A stretch of DNA of 13,117 nucleotides from CAZMVY01 sp964569765. Lineage in GTDB: Bacteria > Planctomycetota > Phycisphaerae > UBA1845 > PWPN01. The notes beneath the pieces were generated by a model. It ran no database searches. It had not been told where the DNA came from and saw only the letters and a list, made by a program, of their open reading frames with translations. A program made the position numbers and the translations under genes. The stretch covers positions 1 through 13,117 of the forward strand of contig CAZMVY010000137.1 in assembly GCA_964569765.1 (NCBI GenBank). Direction: 5' to 3'. How positions within the stretch are numbered: the first letter of the stretch is position 1; each line of letters starts with the position of its first letter. Positions 7,005 through 13,117 of this stretch are shown here, piece after piece.

Positions 7005-7889
7005 GTGCGGGGCACGCCGGACGGCGCAGGCGCGCTGGCGCACAGCCGCTCGCCCGTCTACGGCCGCGTCCGCGCCCCGGGCATGCACATGGTCCCGCGG
7101 CCCGACACGTATCGGCCGATGTGGACCAAGCCGGACGGCACGATCGACACCGATGCCTACATCCGCTTCTACGACGAGTACATCGACAAGGGCACCGTCG
7201 GCGACGTCGCCGGATTTGTGGTCGAGCCGATCCAGGGCTGGGGCGGCTCGATCATGCCGCCGGACGACTTCTTCCCCAAGCTCAAGCAACTCTGCGAGAA
7301 GCACAGGATCCTGCTCATGGCCGACGAGGTTCTCACAAGCATGGGCCGCACGGGCAAGTGGCTCTGCATGGAGCATTGGAGCGTCGTGCCCGATGTCGTC
7401 TCGATCGGCAAGGGCTTCGGCAACGGCTTCCCGGTAACGGCTGTCGCCGTCCGCGAGCCGTTCAAGGAGTCGTTCGAGAAGATCTCCGCATCGAGCAGCT
7501 ACGGCGGAAACCCGATGGCCTGCGCGGCGGCCCTGGCGAGCATCGAGGTGATTGAGGAAGAGAACCTGCTGGAGCGGGCGCAGCACCTGGAGCAGGTCGC
7601 GATGCGCCGTATGCGGAAGATGAAGGACGAGCACCGGATCGTTGGTGACGTCCGGGGCAAGGGCTGCCTCTTCGGCATTGAGCTGGTGAAAGACAAGGCC
7701 ACGAAGGAGCCCTTCCACAAGGCCGGCGAACTGGTCTACCAGAAGGCGTTCGCCAGGGGCCTGGCGTGGATTCCGGCCGGCCACATCCTGCGGATGAGCC
7801 CGCCGATCGTCATGGAGGATGAGGTGATGCTTAAGGGGCTGGACATCATCGACGAGGCGATCGGCGAAACGGAACGCGAACTCGCATAG
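7005..7889 (+). CDS. Class III aminotransferase, C-terminal part with the PLP lysine
   Basis: This is the remainder of the enzyme begun at 6300, about 290 residues ending at TAG 7887-7889. Aminotransferase sequence is recognisable from about TPDGAGALAHSRSPVYGRVRAPG onward (T codon at 7014). It contains the partner block GFVVEPIQGWGG, the cofactor-contacting aspartate in LLMADEVLTSMGRTG, the catalytic lysine in SIGKGFGNGFPVTAV (codon 7410-7412), and ASSSYGGNPMACAAALA, which contributes to the neighbouring active site. With the first part, and about five missing DFHGK-like codons restored, the enzyme would be about 450-460 aa, normal for the class. All catalytic elements are present, so the gene is probably intact in the organism. 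The start coordinate marks the approximate join, not a translation start. The next gene starts after a 122-bp palindromic spacer. Confidence 0.85.
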   Translation: MRGTPDGAGALAHSRSPVYGRVRAPGMHMVPRPDTYRPMWTKPDGTIDTDAYIRFYDEYIDKGTVGDVAGFVVEPIQGWGGSIMPPDDFFPKLKQLCEKHRILLMADEVLTSMGRTGKWLCMEHWSVVPDVVSIGKGFGNGFPVTAVAVREPFKESFEKISASSSYGGNPMACAAALASIEVIEEENLLERAQHLEQVAMRRMRKMKDEHRIVGDVRGKGCLFGIELVKDKATKEPFHKAGELVYQKAFARGLAWIPAGHILRMSPPIVMEDEVMLKGLDIIDEAIGETERELA

Positions 7890-7899
7890 GCAGAAGAGG

Positions 7900-7994
7900 C
7901 TCACGCAGAGGCGCAGAGCACGCAGAGAAGAAAAGAAAAGAGAGGAGACCACACAGATCCGCTGCTCTCTGCGCGCTCTGCGCCTCTGCGTGAG
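7900..7994. repeat. Long palindromic intergenic repeat (29-bp arms, CGCAGAGGCGCAGAG type)
   Basis: The left arm 7900-7928 and right arm 7966-7994 are reverse complements at 28 of 29 positions. They begin CTCACGCAGAGGCGCAGAG and end CTCTGCGCCTCTGCGTGAG, around a 37-nt loop whose first half is almost pure purine. Transcribed, it would form a very stable hairpin. From general knowledge, near-identical CGCAGAG-rich palindromes are scattered through many environmental genomes, often mistranslated as 'AEAQRRRE' or 'LCASA' peptides, so this looks like a copy of a dispersed non-coding repeat. It carries no gene and no visible target-site duplication. It lies within the operon, 9 nt before the SD of the dehydrogenase. 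Confidence 0.85.
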
Positions 7995-8002
7995 AATCCT
8001 CT

Positions 8003-8007
8003 GGAGG
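8003..8007 (+). promoter_or_regulatory. Ribosome binding site of the oxidoreductase, next to the hairpin
   Basis: GGAGG lies four bases before the ATG at 8012 and nine bases after the right arm of the 7900-7994 palindrome. If the hairpin forms, the site stays single-stranded at its base, so translation of the second part of the operon may be re-initiated here independently. Confidence 0.7.
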
Positions 8008-8011
8008 TAAC

Positions 8012-9154
8012 ATGAGAACCGTTCGTTTCGGCATCATCGGCGGCGGGTTGATGGGGCGGGAATTCGCCAGCGCGGCGGCGCGCTGGTGCCACTTGCCGGA
8101 GACGAAGGTGCGGCCGGAACTGGTCGCCCTGTGCGACAGGAACCCGGCCGTGTATCCCTGGTATCAGACCCATTTCCCGACGATCACGCAGGTCACCGAC
8201 GACTACCGCGCCCTGCTGGCCAACGAGGAGATCGACGCCGTCTACGTCGCCGTGCCGCACAATCTCCACGAGGAGATCTACTGCGCCGTTATCGAAGCCG
8301 GTAAGCACCTCATGGGCGAAAAACCCTTCGGCATCGACAAGCCCGCGAACGATGCGATCATGGCGTGCATCCGCCGGCATCCGCAGGTCTTCGTCCGCTG
8401 CTCGTCTGAGCTGCCTTTCCATCCGGCCGTCCAGCGGATCGGCAAGCTGCTGGACGCCGGCGAGTTCGGCACGCTCATCGAGGTCGAGACGGGCTTCCTG
8501 CACTCCAGTGACCTCGATGCGAACAAGCCGATCAACTGGAAGCGGATGATCGAGTTCAACGGCGAGTACGGCGTGCTCGGCGACCTCGGCATGCATGCGT
8601 GCCATGTCCCGTTTCGCGCAGGCTGGCGGCCCAGGAACGTGCGGGCCGTGCTGAGCGACATCGTCAAGGAGCGCCCGGACGGCAGGGGCGGCAAGGCCCC
8701 CTGCCGCACGTGGGACAACGCGACCCTGCTCTGCGAAGCCGAAGACCCCGCCACAGGGCAGACCTTCCCCTGGGCGCTGAAGACGTTCCGCATCGCCCCG
8801 GGCGAGAAGAACACATGGTACGTGCGGATCCTGGGCACGAAGACGTCGGTTCGCTTTTCGACAAAGAACCCAAAGCGTCTCGAGGTGCTTCGCTACGACG
8901 GCGGAGAGCAGATCTGGGGGCACATCGACACCGGCATGGATACGGCTTACCCGAGCATCACGGGCGGGATCTTTGAGTTCGGCTTCTCCGATGCGGTTCA
9001 GCAGATGTGGGCGGGATTTCTGTACGAGCTGCATTGCGGCAAGCCGCCGACCCGCTTCGCCGGCTGCGTGACGCCGGAAGAAGCGGCGCTCAGCCACCGC
9101 CTCTTCACCGCGGCCCTGGAGTCGCAAAGAACCTCCGCGACGGTTCCGGTGTGA
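8012..9154 (+). CDS. Gfo/Idh/MocA-family NAD(P)-dependent oxidoreductase
   Basis: This is a cytoplasmic dehydrogenase of 380 aa acting on a sugar, sugar acid or inositol-like substrate; the exact substrate cannot be told. The N-terminal Rossmann fold starts FGIIGGGLMGREFA (GxGxxG at G10, G12, G15). The family catalytic lysine is in GEKPFGID (K104 in the EKP motif). The C-terminal alpha/beta domain carries GVLGDLGMHACH, with D191 and H195 in the expected catalytic positions. The lysine-aspartate-histidine set suggests an active enzyme rather than a binding-only paralogue. Length is normal for the family (about 330-400). The start ATG has GGAGG four bases upstream. It follows the aminotransferase and the palindromic repeat on the same strand and probably belongs to the DeoR-controlled operon. 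An oxidation at a sugar carbon followed by transamination, or the reverse, is the simplest joint role. It ends convergently with the prolyl oligopeptidase gene. Confidence 0.92.
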   Translation: MRTVRFGIIGGGLMGREFASAAARWCHLPETKVRPELVALCDRNPAVYPWYQTHFPTITQVTDDYRALLANEEIDAVYVAVPHNLHEEIYCAVIEAGKHLMGEKPFGIDKPANDAIMACIRRHPQVFVRCSSELPFHPAVQRIGKLLDAGEFGTLIEVETGFLHSSDLDANKPINWKRMIEFNGEYGVLGDLGMHACHVPFRAGWRPRNVRAVLSDIVKERPDGRGGKAPCRTWDNATLLCEAEDPATGQTFPWALKTFRIAPGEKNTWYVRILGTKTSVRFSTKNPKRLEVLRYDGGEQIWGHIDTGMDTAYPSITGGIFEFGFSDAVQQMWAGFLYELHCGKPPTRFAGCVTPEEAALSHRLFTAALESQRTSATVPV

Positions 9155-9212
9155 GAAGCCCCGCCGGACCTCGGGATCGCACACAGCCTTGCCTTTCGTG
9201 CTGATCTCCGGC

Positions 9213-9228
9213 CCGGGCGCAGGCCCGG
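9213..9228. terminator. Small G+C hairpin between convergent genes, weak terminator candidate
   Basis: CCGGGC (9213-9218) and GCCCGG (9223-9228) can pair around a four-base loop. It sits in the 101-bp gap between the oxidoreductase stop and the prolyl oligopeptidase stop. No T-run follows on either strand, so it is only a candidate. Confidence 0.25.
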
Positions 9229-9255
9229 CTGCCCGGCGCATCCGTGTTCAACGCG

Positions 9256-11415
9256 CTACGGGAATGTCGGTGTATTCATGTGCAGCACGCGCGTCAGGAA
9301 GGCGAACTGGTCCGTGATCTCGTTGATGAGCTTGTCGGTCGGCTTGCCGCCGCCGTGGCCCGCGCGCGTTTCGATGCGAATCAGGATCGGCGCGGGGCCG
9401 GCCTGCGCCGCCTGTAGCGCCGCCGCGAACTTGAAACTGTGCGACGGGACCACGCGGTCGTCGTGATCGGCCGTGGTGATCAGCGTCGCCGGATACCGTG
9501 TACCCGGCCGGATCCGATGCAGCGGGCTGTACGAATAGAGCACCTTGAACATCTCGGGGTCGTCGGGCTTGCCGTATTCGGAGGCCCACGCCCAGCCGAT
9601 CGTGAACCTGCTGTAGCGGAGCATGTCGAAAACGCCTACGGACGGCAGGGCCGCGCCGAAGAGGTCCGGCCGTTGCGTCATGCACGCGCCGACGAGCAGA
9701 CCGCCGTTGCTCGCGCCGGCAATCGCGAGGCGGTCGGAGCGGGTGTATCCGTTCGCGATCAGCCACTCGGCCGCGGCAATGAAATCGTCGAAGCCGTTCT
9801 GCTTGTTCCGCAGACGACCAGCCTCGTGCCACGGTTTGCCGTACTCGCCGCCGCCGCGGATATTGGGCATCGCGTAAACGCCGCCCATCTCCATCCACAC
9901 CACATTGCCGACGGCGAATCGCGGCGCAAGCGAGATGTCAAACCCCCCGTAGCCGTACAGGTACGTCGGGGCGTTCCCGTCGAGCTTCAGCCCTTTCCGG
10001 TGAGTGATGAACATCGGCACGCGCGTGCCGTCCCGGCTCGCGTAGAAGACCTGCTTCGTTTCGAACGCGTCCGGGGCGAAGAGCACGCGGGGCCGGCGGA
10101 ACACCGTGCTCCGGCCCGTCCGCACGTCGTAACGATAGATCGTCGTCGGCACGGCAAACCCGGCGAAACCGTAGAACGTCTCCGGGTCGGATCGTCTCCC
10201 GGAGAACCCGGCCACAGAACCGAAGCCGGGCAACTCGATCTCGCAGACGAACCGACCGTCGAGGCCGAACACCTTTACCTGCGAGTAGGCATCCTTGAGA
10301 TAGACGGCCACGAACCTGTCGCCGATCGCGCTGACGCCCTCGAGCGTTTCGTCCGCCTGCGGGAGAATCTCCCTCCATTCCCCGCGGCCGGGTTTGCGGA
10401 TGTCGATCGCGATGACGCGGCCGCGCGGCGCGCCTTCGTCCGTGAGAAACCAGAACACGGGTCCGTCGTTGTCGATGAAATCATACCGCGCGTCGAACTC
10501 GTCCAGCAGCCTGACGACCTCACCCGTGCCCGTTCCGAGGTCCACGTAGTAGATGCGGTTCTTCCGTTCCGTACCCTGATGAACGGAGATGATCAGATAC
10601 CGTCCGTCATCGGTGACACGGCCCTCGAAGCCCCACTCCTTCTCGTCCGGGCGATGGTAGATCAGTCTGTCCTCGGACTGCGGCGTCCCGAGGCGGTGGT
10701 AATAGAGCTTCTGAAAGTAGTTCACCGATTCGAGCTTCGCGGGGTCGGCCGGCTCGTCGTAGCGGCTGTAGTAGAAACCCCTGGCATCCTTCGTCCACGA
10801 CGCACCGGAAAACTTGATCCACCTGAGGTGATCAGGCAGGTCCTCGCCCGTATCCACGCGGCGGACCTTGTACTCGACCCAATCGGAACCCGCCACGGAA
10901 AGCCCGTAGGCCAGCAGCCGGCCGTCATCGCTCACGGCCATGCCGGCCAGCGCGATCGTGCCGTCCCGGGAAAGCGTGTTCGGATCGAGCAGGATGCGGG
11001 GCTCTGCCGCCAGCGAATCGGCGACGTAGAGCACGGACTGCCTCTGAAGCCCGTCGTTCCGGAAGAAGAAGTAGCGGCCGCCGTGTTTCACGGGCGGGCT
11101 GTACCGCTCGTGATTCCACAGCTCCGTCAGACGTTTCCGGATCGATTCGCGGCCGGCAATGGCCGCGAGGTAGCCGAACGTAAGCCGGTTCTCCGCCTCG
11201 ATCCAGGCCTTGAGCTCCGGCGAGTCCAGATCCTCCATCCAGCGGTACGGATCGGCGACCTTCACGCCATGATAATCGTCAACGACGTTTTCTCGCCTGG
11301 CAACCGGATAGCTCAGACGCTCCTCCATGCGCGCCTCGCCGGTGCATGCCGGAATGGAGACAACCGCGACCGCCAACAGCACACCGGTCGAGGATACGGA
11401 CAGGCCACGCCCCAT
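9256..11415 (-). CDS. Prolyl oligopeptidase (S9A serine peptidase), predicted lipoprotein
   Basis: This cleaves short peptides after proline; 719 aa, usual for S9A enzymes. Residues 1-24 look like a lipoprotein signal: basic start MGRG, a hydrophobic run through VLLAVAVVSIPAC, and a cysteine at 24 (the lipobox SIPAC has an unusual proline at -2). It is therefore probably exported and membrane-anchored, unlike typical cytosolic prolyl oligopeptidases. The seven-bladed propeller follows, from about residue 70 to 430, after the family opening DDYHGVKVADPYRWMEDLDSPELKAW. The alpha/beta-hydrolase domain has the nucleophile motif GASNGG (S569), TADHDDRVVPSHS (catalytic D652) and RAGHGGGKP (H687), a complete triad. 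The ATG at 11415 was chosen for its SD AAAGGA at 9 nt; the open frame extends 77 codons further into trpE but looks non-coding. It starts 50 bp after trpE and is probably co-transcribed with it, without an obvious functional link. Confidence 0.93.
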   Translation of the reverse strand: MGRGLSVSSTGVLLAVAVVSIPACTGEARMEERLSYPVARRENVVDDYHGVKVADPYRWMEDLDSPELKAWIEAENRLTFGYLAAIAGRESIRKRLTELWNHERYSPPVKHGGRYFFFRNDGLQRQSVLYVADSLAAEPRILLDPNTLSRDGTIALAGMAVSDDGRLLAYGLSVAGSDWVEYKVRRVDTGEDLPDHLRWIKFSGASWTKDARGFYYSRYDEPADPAKLESVNYFQKLYYHRLGTPQSEDRLIYHRPDEKEWGFEGRVTDDGRYLIISVHQGTERKNRIYYVDLGTGTGEVVRLLDEFDARYDFIDNDGPVFWFLTDEGAPRGRVIAIDIRKPGRGEWREILPQADETLEGVSAIGDRFVAVYLKDAYSQVKVFGLDGRFVCEIELPGFGSVAGFSGRRSDPETFYGFAGFAVPTTIYRYDVRTGRSTVFRRPRVLFAPDAFETKQVFYASRDGTRVPMFITHRKGLKLDGNAPTYLYGYGGFDISLAPRFAVGNVVWMEMGGVYAMPNIRGGGEYGKPWHEAGRLRNKQNGFDDFIAAAEWLIANGYTRSDRLAIAGASNGGLLVGACMTQRPDLFGAALPSVGVFDMLRYSRFTIGWAWASEYGKPDDPEMFKVLYSYSPLHRIRPGTRYPATLITTADHDDRVVPSHSFKFAAALQAAQAGPAPILIRIETRAGHGGGKPTDKLINEITDQFAFLTRVLHMNTPTFP

Positions 11416-11465
11416 CAGAAGATATCCTTTCCGGAACAGCCGCCGGGTACCGCACACCGACGGGG

Positions 11466-12971
11466 TTACGAGAACCCCTTCTCCGCGATCTCCACCGCCC
11501 GCAGCATCCCCTTGGCCTTGTTGATCGTCTCCTCGTACTCCAGCGACGGCTCGGAGTCCGCGACGATTCCCGCGCCGACCTGAATGTACACGCGATGACC
11601 GCCGCCCGGCCTCGGCACGATCACCAGCGTCCGGAGCGCAATGCACGTGTCCATGTTCCCCGCGAAGTCCACGTACCCCACCGCCCCCGCGTACGGCCCG
11701 CGCCGGGTCGGCTCGAACTCGTCGATGATCTCCATCGCCCGGATCTTCGGCGCCCCGCTGACCGTGCCGACCGGCAGCGACGCCCGCAAGGCGTCGAACG
11801 CCGTCTTCCCCGGCGCCAGACGCCCGCTCACATTGCTGCAGATGTGCATCACGTGGCTGTACCGCTCGACCGTCATCACCTCGCTCAACTCCACCGTGCC
11901 GAGCTGCGCCACACGCCCCACGTCATTCCGCCCGAGATCCACGAGCATGATGTGCTCGGCCCGCTCCTTCGGGTCCGCCAGCAATTCCCGCTCCAGCGCA
12001 AGATCCTCCTCGTCCGTCCGCCCGCGCCGCCGCGTGCCAGCCAGCGGCCGGTTCGTCACCACGCCGTCCTCGACGCGGCACATGATCTCCGGCGACGAGC
12101 CCACCAGCACCACCTTGGGGCTTTTCAGGTAGAACATGAACGGCGACGGGTTGATCACCCGCAGGGCGCGATAGATGTTGAACGGGTCGGCCGGCGTATC
12201 GAGGTCCAGACGCTGGGAGAGCACCACCTGAAAGATGTCGCCCGCGCGGATGTACTCCTTGCAGGCGGAGACGGCCTTCTCGAATCCTTCGCGGGTAAAG
12301 CTGCTTCGGAAGGGCAGCGCAGGGTCGCCCGACACGGCGATGTGCCCGACGCTCATCCCCGGCGGCTGCGCGAGCGTCTCAATCGTCTGTTCGATCCGGG
12401 CGCACGCGTTCTCGTACCCGTTCCGCAGCCCGTCGCGCTTCACGTGGGCATGGCTGACGACGAGGATCGTCTTCTGCACGTGGTCGAAGACGACCATCGT
12501 GTCATAGAGCCCGAACAGCAGATCGGGCAGCCCGCGGTCGTCCGGAGGCGCGTTCGGCAAACGCTCGTAGTAACGGACCATATCGTACGCGGCGTACCCC
12601 ACCGCCCCGCCGACGAACCGCGGCAACCGTGGCAGGTGCACTGCCTGGTAGCCCGCCAGAAGCTTCTCGAGCTCGCCCAGGGGATCGCCGGTCGTGATCT
12701 TCCGTACGCCGCGCTCCGCGCTGATCCGGACGTTCTCGCGCGTCGCCTCGAACACGGCGTACGGCGAGGCCGCGATGAACGAATACCTCGCGATCTTCTC
12801 CCCGCCGACGACGCTCTCGAGAAGAAACGCATGATCCGTCGTCCGGGCGATGTTCGCGAACGCCGTCACCGGAGTCAGATGGTCGGCGATCAACTGGGCA
12901 TAGACGGGGATCAGATTGCCCTGCTCGGCCCGTTTGGCAAACTCGTCGTACTCGGGATGGTACCTGGGCAT
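11466..12971 (-). CDS. trpE: Anthranilate synthase component I
   Basis: This converts chorismate to anthranilate using ammonia supplied by the glutamine amidotransferase TrpG, the first committed step of tryptophan synthesis. It is 501 aa, the normal TrpE length. The N-terminal domain holds the feedback motif LLES (50-53) within LLESVVGGEKIARYSF, so tryptophan inhibition is likely. The chorismate-binding domain has PLAGTRRRGRT (309-319), ELLADPKERAEHIMLVDLGRNDVG (329-352), LPVGTVSGAPKIRAMEII (399-416) and GAGIVADSEPSLEYEETINKA (466-486). The GTVSGAPK form with LLES fits TrpE better than PabB, though the two are close. The start ATG at 12971 has AGGA seven bases upstream (12982-12979), but that same stretch is also the best -10 element. 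No trpG or other trp gene is adjacent; the next gene downstream is a prolyl oligopeptidase. TrpG must be encoded elsewhere. Confidence 0.93.
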   Translation of the reverse strand: MPRYHPEYDEFAKRAEQGNLIPVYAQLIADHLTPVTAFANIARTTDHAFLLESVVGGEKIARYSFIAASPYAVFEATRENVRISAERGVRKITTGDPLGELEKLLAGYQAVHLPRLPRFVGGAVGYAAYDMVRYYERLPNAPPDDRGLPDLLFGLYDTMVVFDHVQKTILVVSHAHVKRDGLRNGYENACARIEQTIETLAQPPGMSVGHIAVSGDPALPFRSSFTREGFEKAVSACKEYIRAGDIFQVVLSQRLDLDTPADPFNIYRALRVINPSPFMFYLKSPKVVLVGSSPEIMCRVEDGVVTNRPLAGTRRRGRTDEEDLALERELLADPKERAEHIMLVDLGRNDVGRVAQLGTVELSEVMTVERYSHVMHICSNVSGRLAPGKTAFDALRASLPVGTVSGAPKIRAMEIIDEFEPTRRGPYAGAVGYVDFAGNMDTCIALRTLVIVPRPGGGHRVYIQVGAGIVADSEPSLEYEETINKAKGMLRAVEIAEKGFS

Positions 12972-12977
12972 ATGGCC

Positions 12978-13007
12978 ATCCTATCTTCCGCCGCGCAGAT
13001 CGGTCAA
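12978..13007 (-). promoter_or_regulatory. Candidate trpE promoter giving a leaderless or near-leaderless transcript
   Basis: On the minus strand TTGACC (13007-13002) and TAGGAT (12983-12978) are separated by 18 bp. The -35 matches consensus at five of six positions and the -10 at four. A start seven bases beyond the -10 falls at 12971, the A of the trpE ATG. I see no trp leader peptide, attenuator hairpin or T-box in the upstream 140 bases. Confidence 0.4.
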
Positions 13008-13094
13008 GCAAACCCGCCTCTTCGCCGTGCGACGGCCGCGCCGGTTCCCTTGACGCCGGGCCCCTTCTGTGGGAAACTTGAGGATCTGGAAAAC

Positions 13095-13117
13095 ATGATC
13101 CCAGGCGTAATGCAGGA
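13095..13117 (+). CDS. Possible start of a plus-strand gene, cut by the window edge
   Basis: An ATG at 13095 reads MIPGVMQ to the window end, with a purine-rich GAGGATCTGGAAA stretch 5-17 bases upstream that could serve as a ribosome site. Seven codons are too few to recognise anything. It would be divergent from trpE. It may equally be non-coding, or the end of something on the other strand. Confidence 0.2.

Noticed and set aside
5580..7889. One continuous 769-codon plus-strand frame through deoR, the N gap, the transaldolase piece and the aminotransferase
   Set aside because: Its first 720 bases are an alternative frame of the deoR gene with arginine-rich, motif-free translation. The aminotransferase starts at 6300, and the passage through the Ns depends on a nominal gap length.
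6804..7889. A transaldolase-aminotransferase fusion enzyme
   Set aside because: The transaldolase lacks its catalytic lysine and two thirds of its barrel, the aminotransferase lacks its N-terminal third downstream of the join, and the insertion sits against an N gap. Misassembly explains all three.
6069..7952. A 627-codon minus-strand frame opposite deoR and the aminotransferase
   Set aside because: It crosses the N gap, reads histidine/arginine-rich without motifs, and begins inside the palindromic repeat; the plus-strand genes account for the coding signal.
7900..7994. CRISPR repeat or intrinsic terminator
   Set aside because: There are only two arms in inverted, not direct, orientation and no spacer series. 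The stem is not followed by a T-run.
9439..11583. A 714-codon open frame on the plus strand opposite the prolyl oligopeptidase
   Set aside because: It is a G+C-driven antisense shadow. The minus-strand frame has a complete family architecture with catalytic triad, while the plus frame shows no domain or ribosome site.
11416..11646. N-terminal extension of the prolyl oligopeptidase into trpE
   Set aside because: The extra residues are low-complexity and overlap the conserved trpE C-terminus. The ATG at 11415 has a ribosome site and is followed at once by a signal peptide.
13050..13078. TTGACG at 13050 as a plus-strand promoter for a gene at 13095
   Set aside because: The best -10 at 17 bp (GAAACT) matches consensus at only three positions, so I did not list it as a promoter.

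Overview
The window is about 13.1 kb of G+C-rich bacterial DNA. It looks like part of a metagenome-derived scaffold, because it carries a 10-base N gap at 6784-6793. Gene density, sigma-70-like promoters and Shine-Dalgarno (SD) motifs all say Bacteria. The gene mix (DeoR regulator, class III aminotransferase, Gfo/Idh/MocA dehydrogenase, lipoprotein prolyl oligopeptidase) together with a dispersed 'CGCAGAGGCGCAGAG'-type palindrome would suit a planctomycete or a similar environmental phylum. That assignment is a guess, since no marker gene here fixes the lineage.

Layout, left to right. (1) 20-2767, minus: a P2-type cation-pumping ATPase of the CtpF-like, SERCA-related group. (2) 3074-3973, plus, divergent from it: a tandem-domain universal stress protein behind a good promoter. 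(3) 4095-5153, minus, convergent with the stress protein: an orphan carbamoyl-phosphate-synthase-like ATP-grasp ligase of unknown substrate. (4) 5463-9154, plus: a probable catabolic operon. It has a strong promoter with three helically phased GAACA repeats, a DeoR-family repressor, a class III aminotransferase whose start overlaps the repressor stop, a 95-bp palindromic repeat element, and a Gfo/Idh/MocA oxidoreductase. The aminotransferase is interrupted by the N gap and by the first 67 codons of a small transaldolase; this is most likely an assembly chimera. (5) 9256-12971, minus: trpE (anthranilate synthase component I) followed 50 bp downstream by a lipoprotein-type prolyl oligopeptidase. 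The last 146 bases hold the trpE promoter and perhaps the first codons of a plus-strand gene.

Functionally there are three blocks. The ATPase/stress-protein pair suggests ion homeostasis under stress and recalls the neighbouring Rv1996-ctpF genes of Mycobacterium tuberculosis. The DeoR-aminotransferase-oxidoreductase block suggests regulated use of a sugar, amino sugar or polyol. TrpE feeds tryptophan synthesis and is not next to trpG here. I see no CRISPR array, transposase, phage gene, tRNA or rRNA. I did not find a clearly new multi-gene system. The items most worth checking are the phased GAACA operator, the palindromic repeat between the aminotransferase and oxidoreductase, the chimeric join, and the orphan ATP-grasp enzyme.
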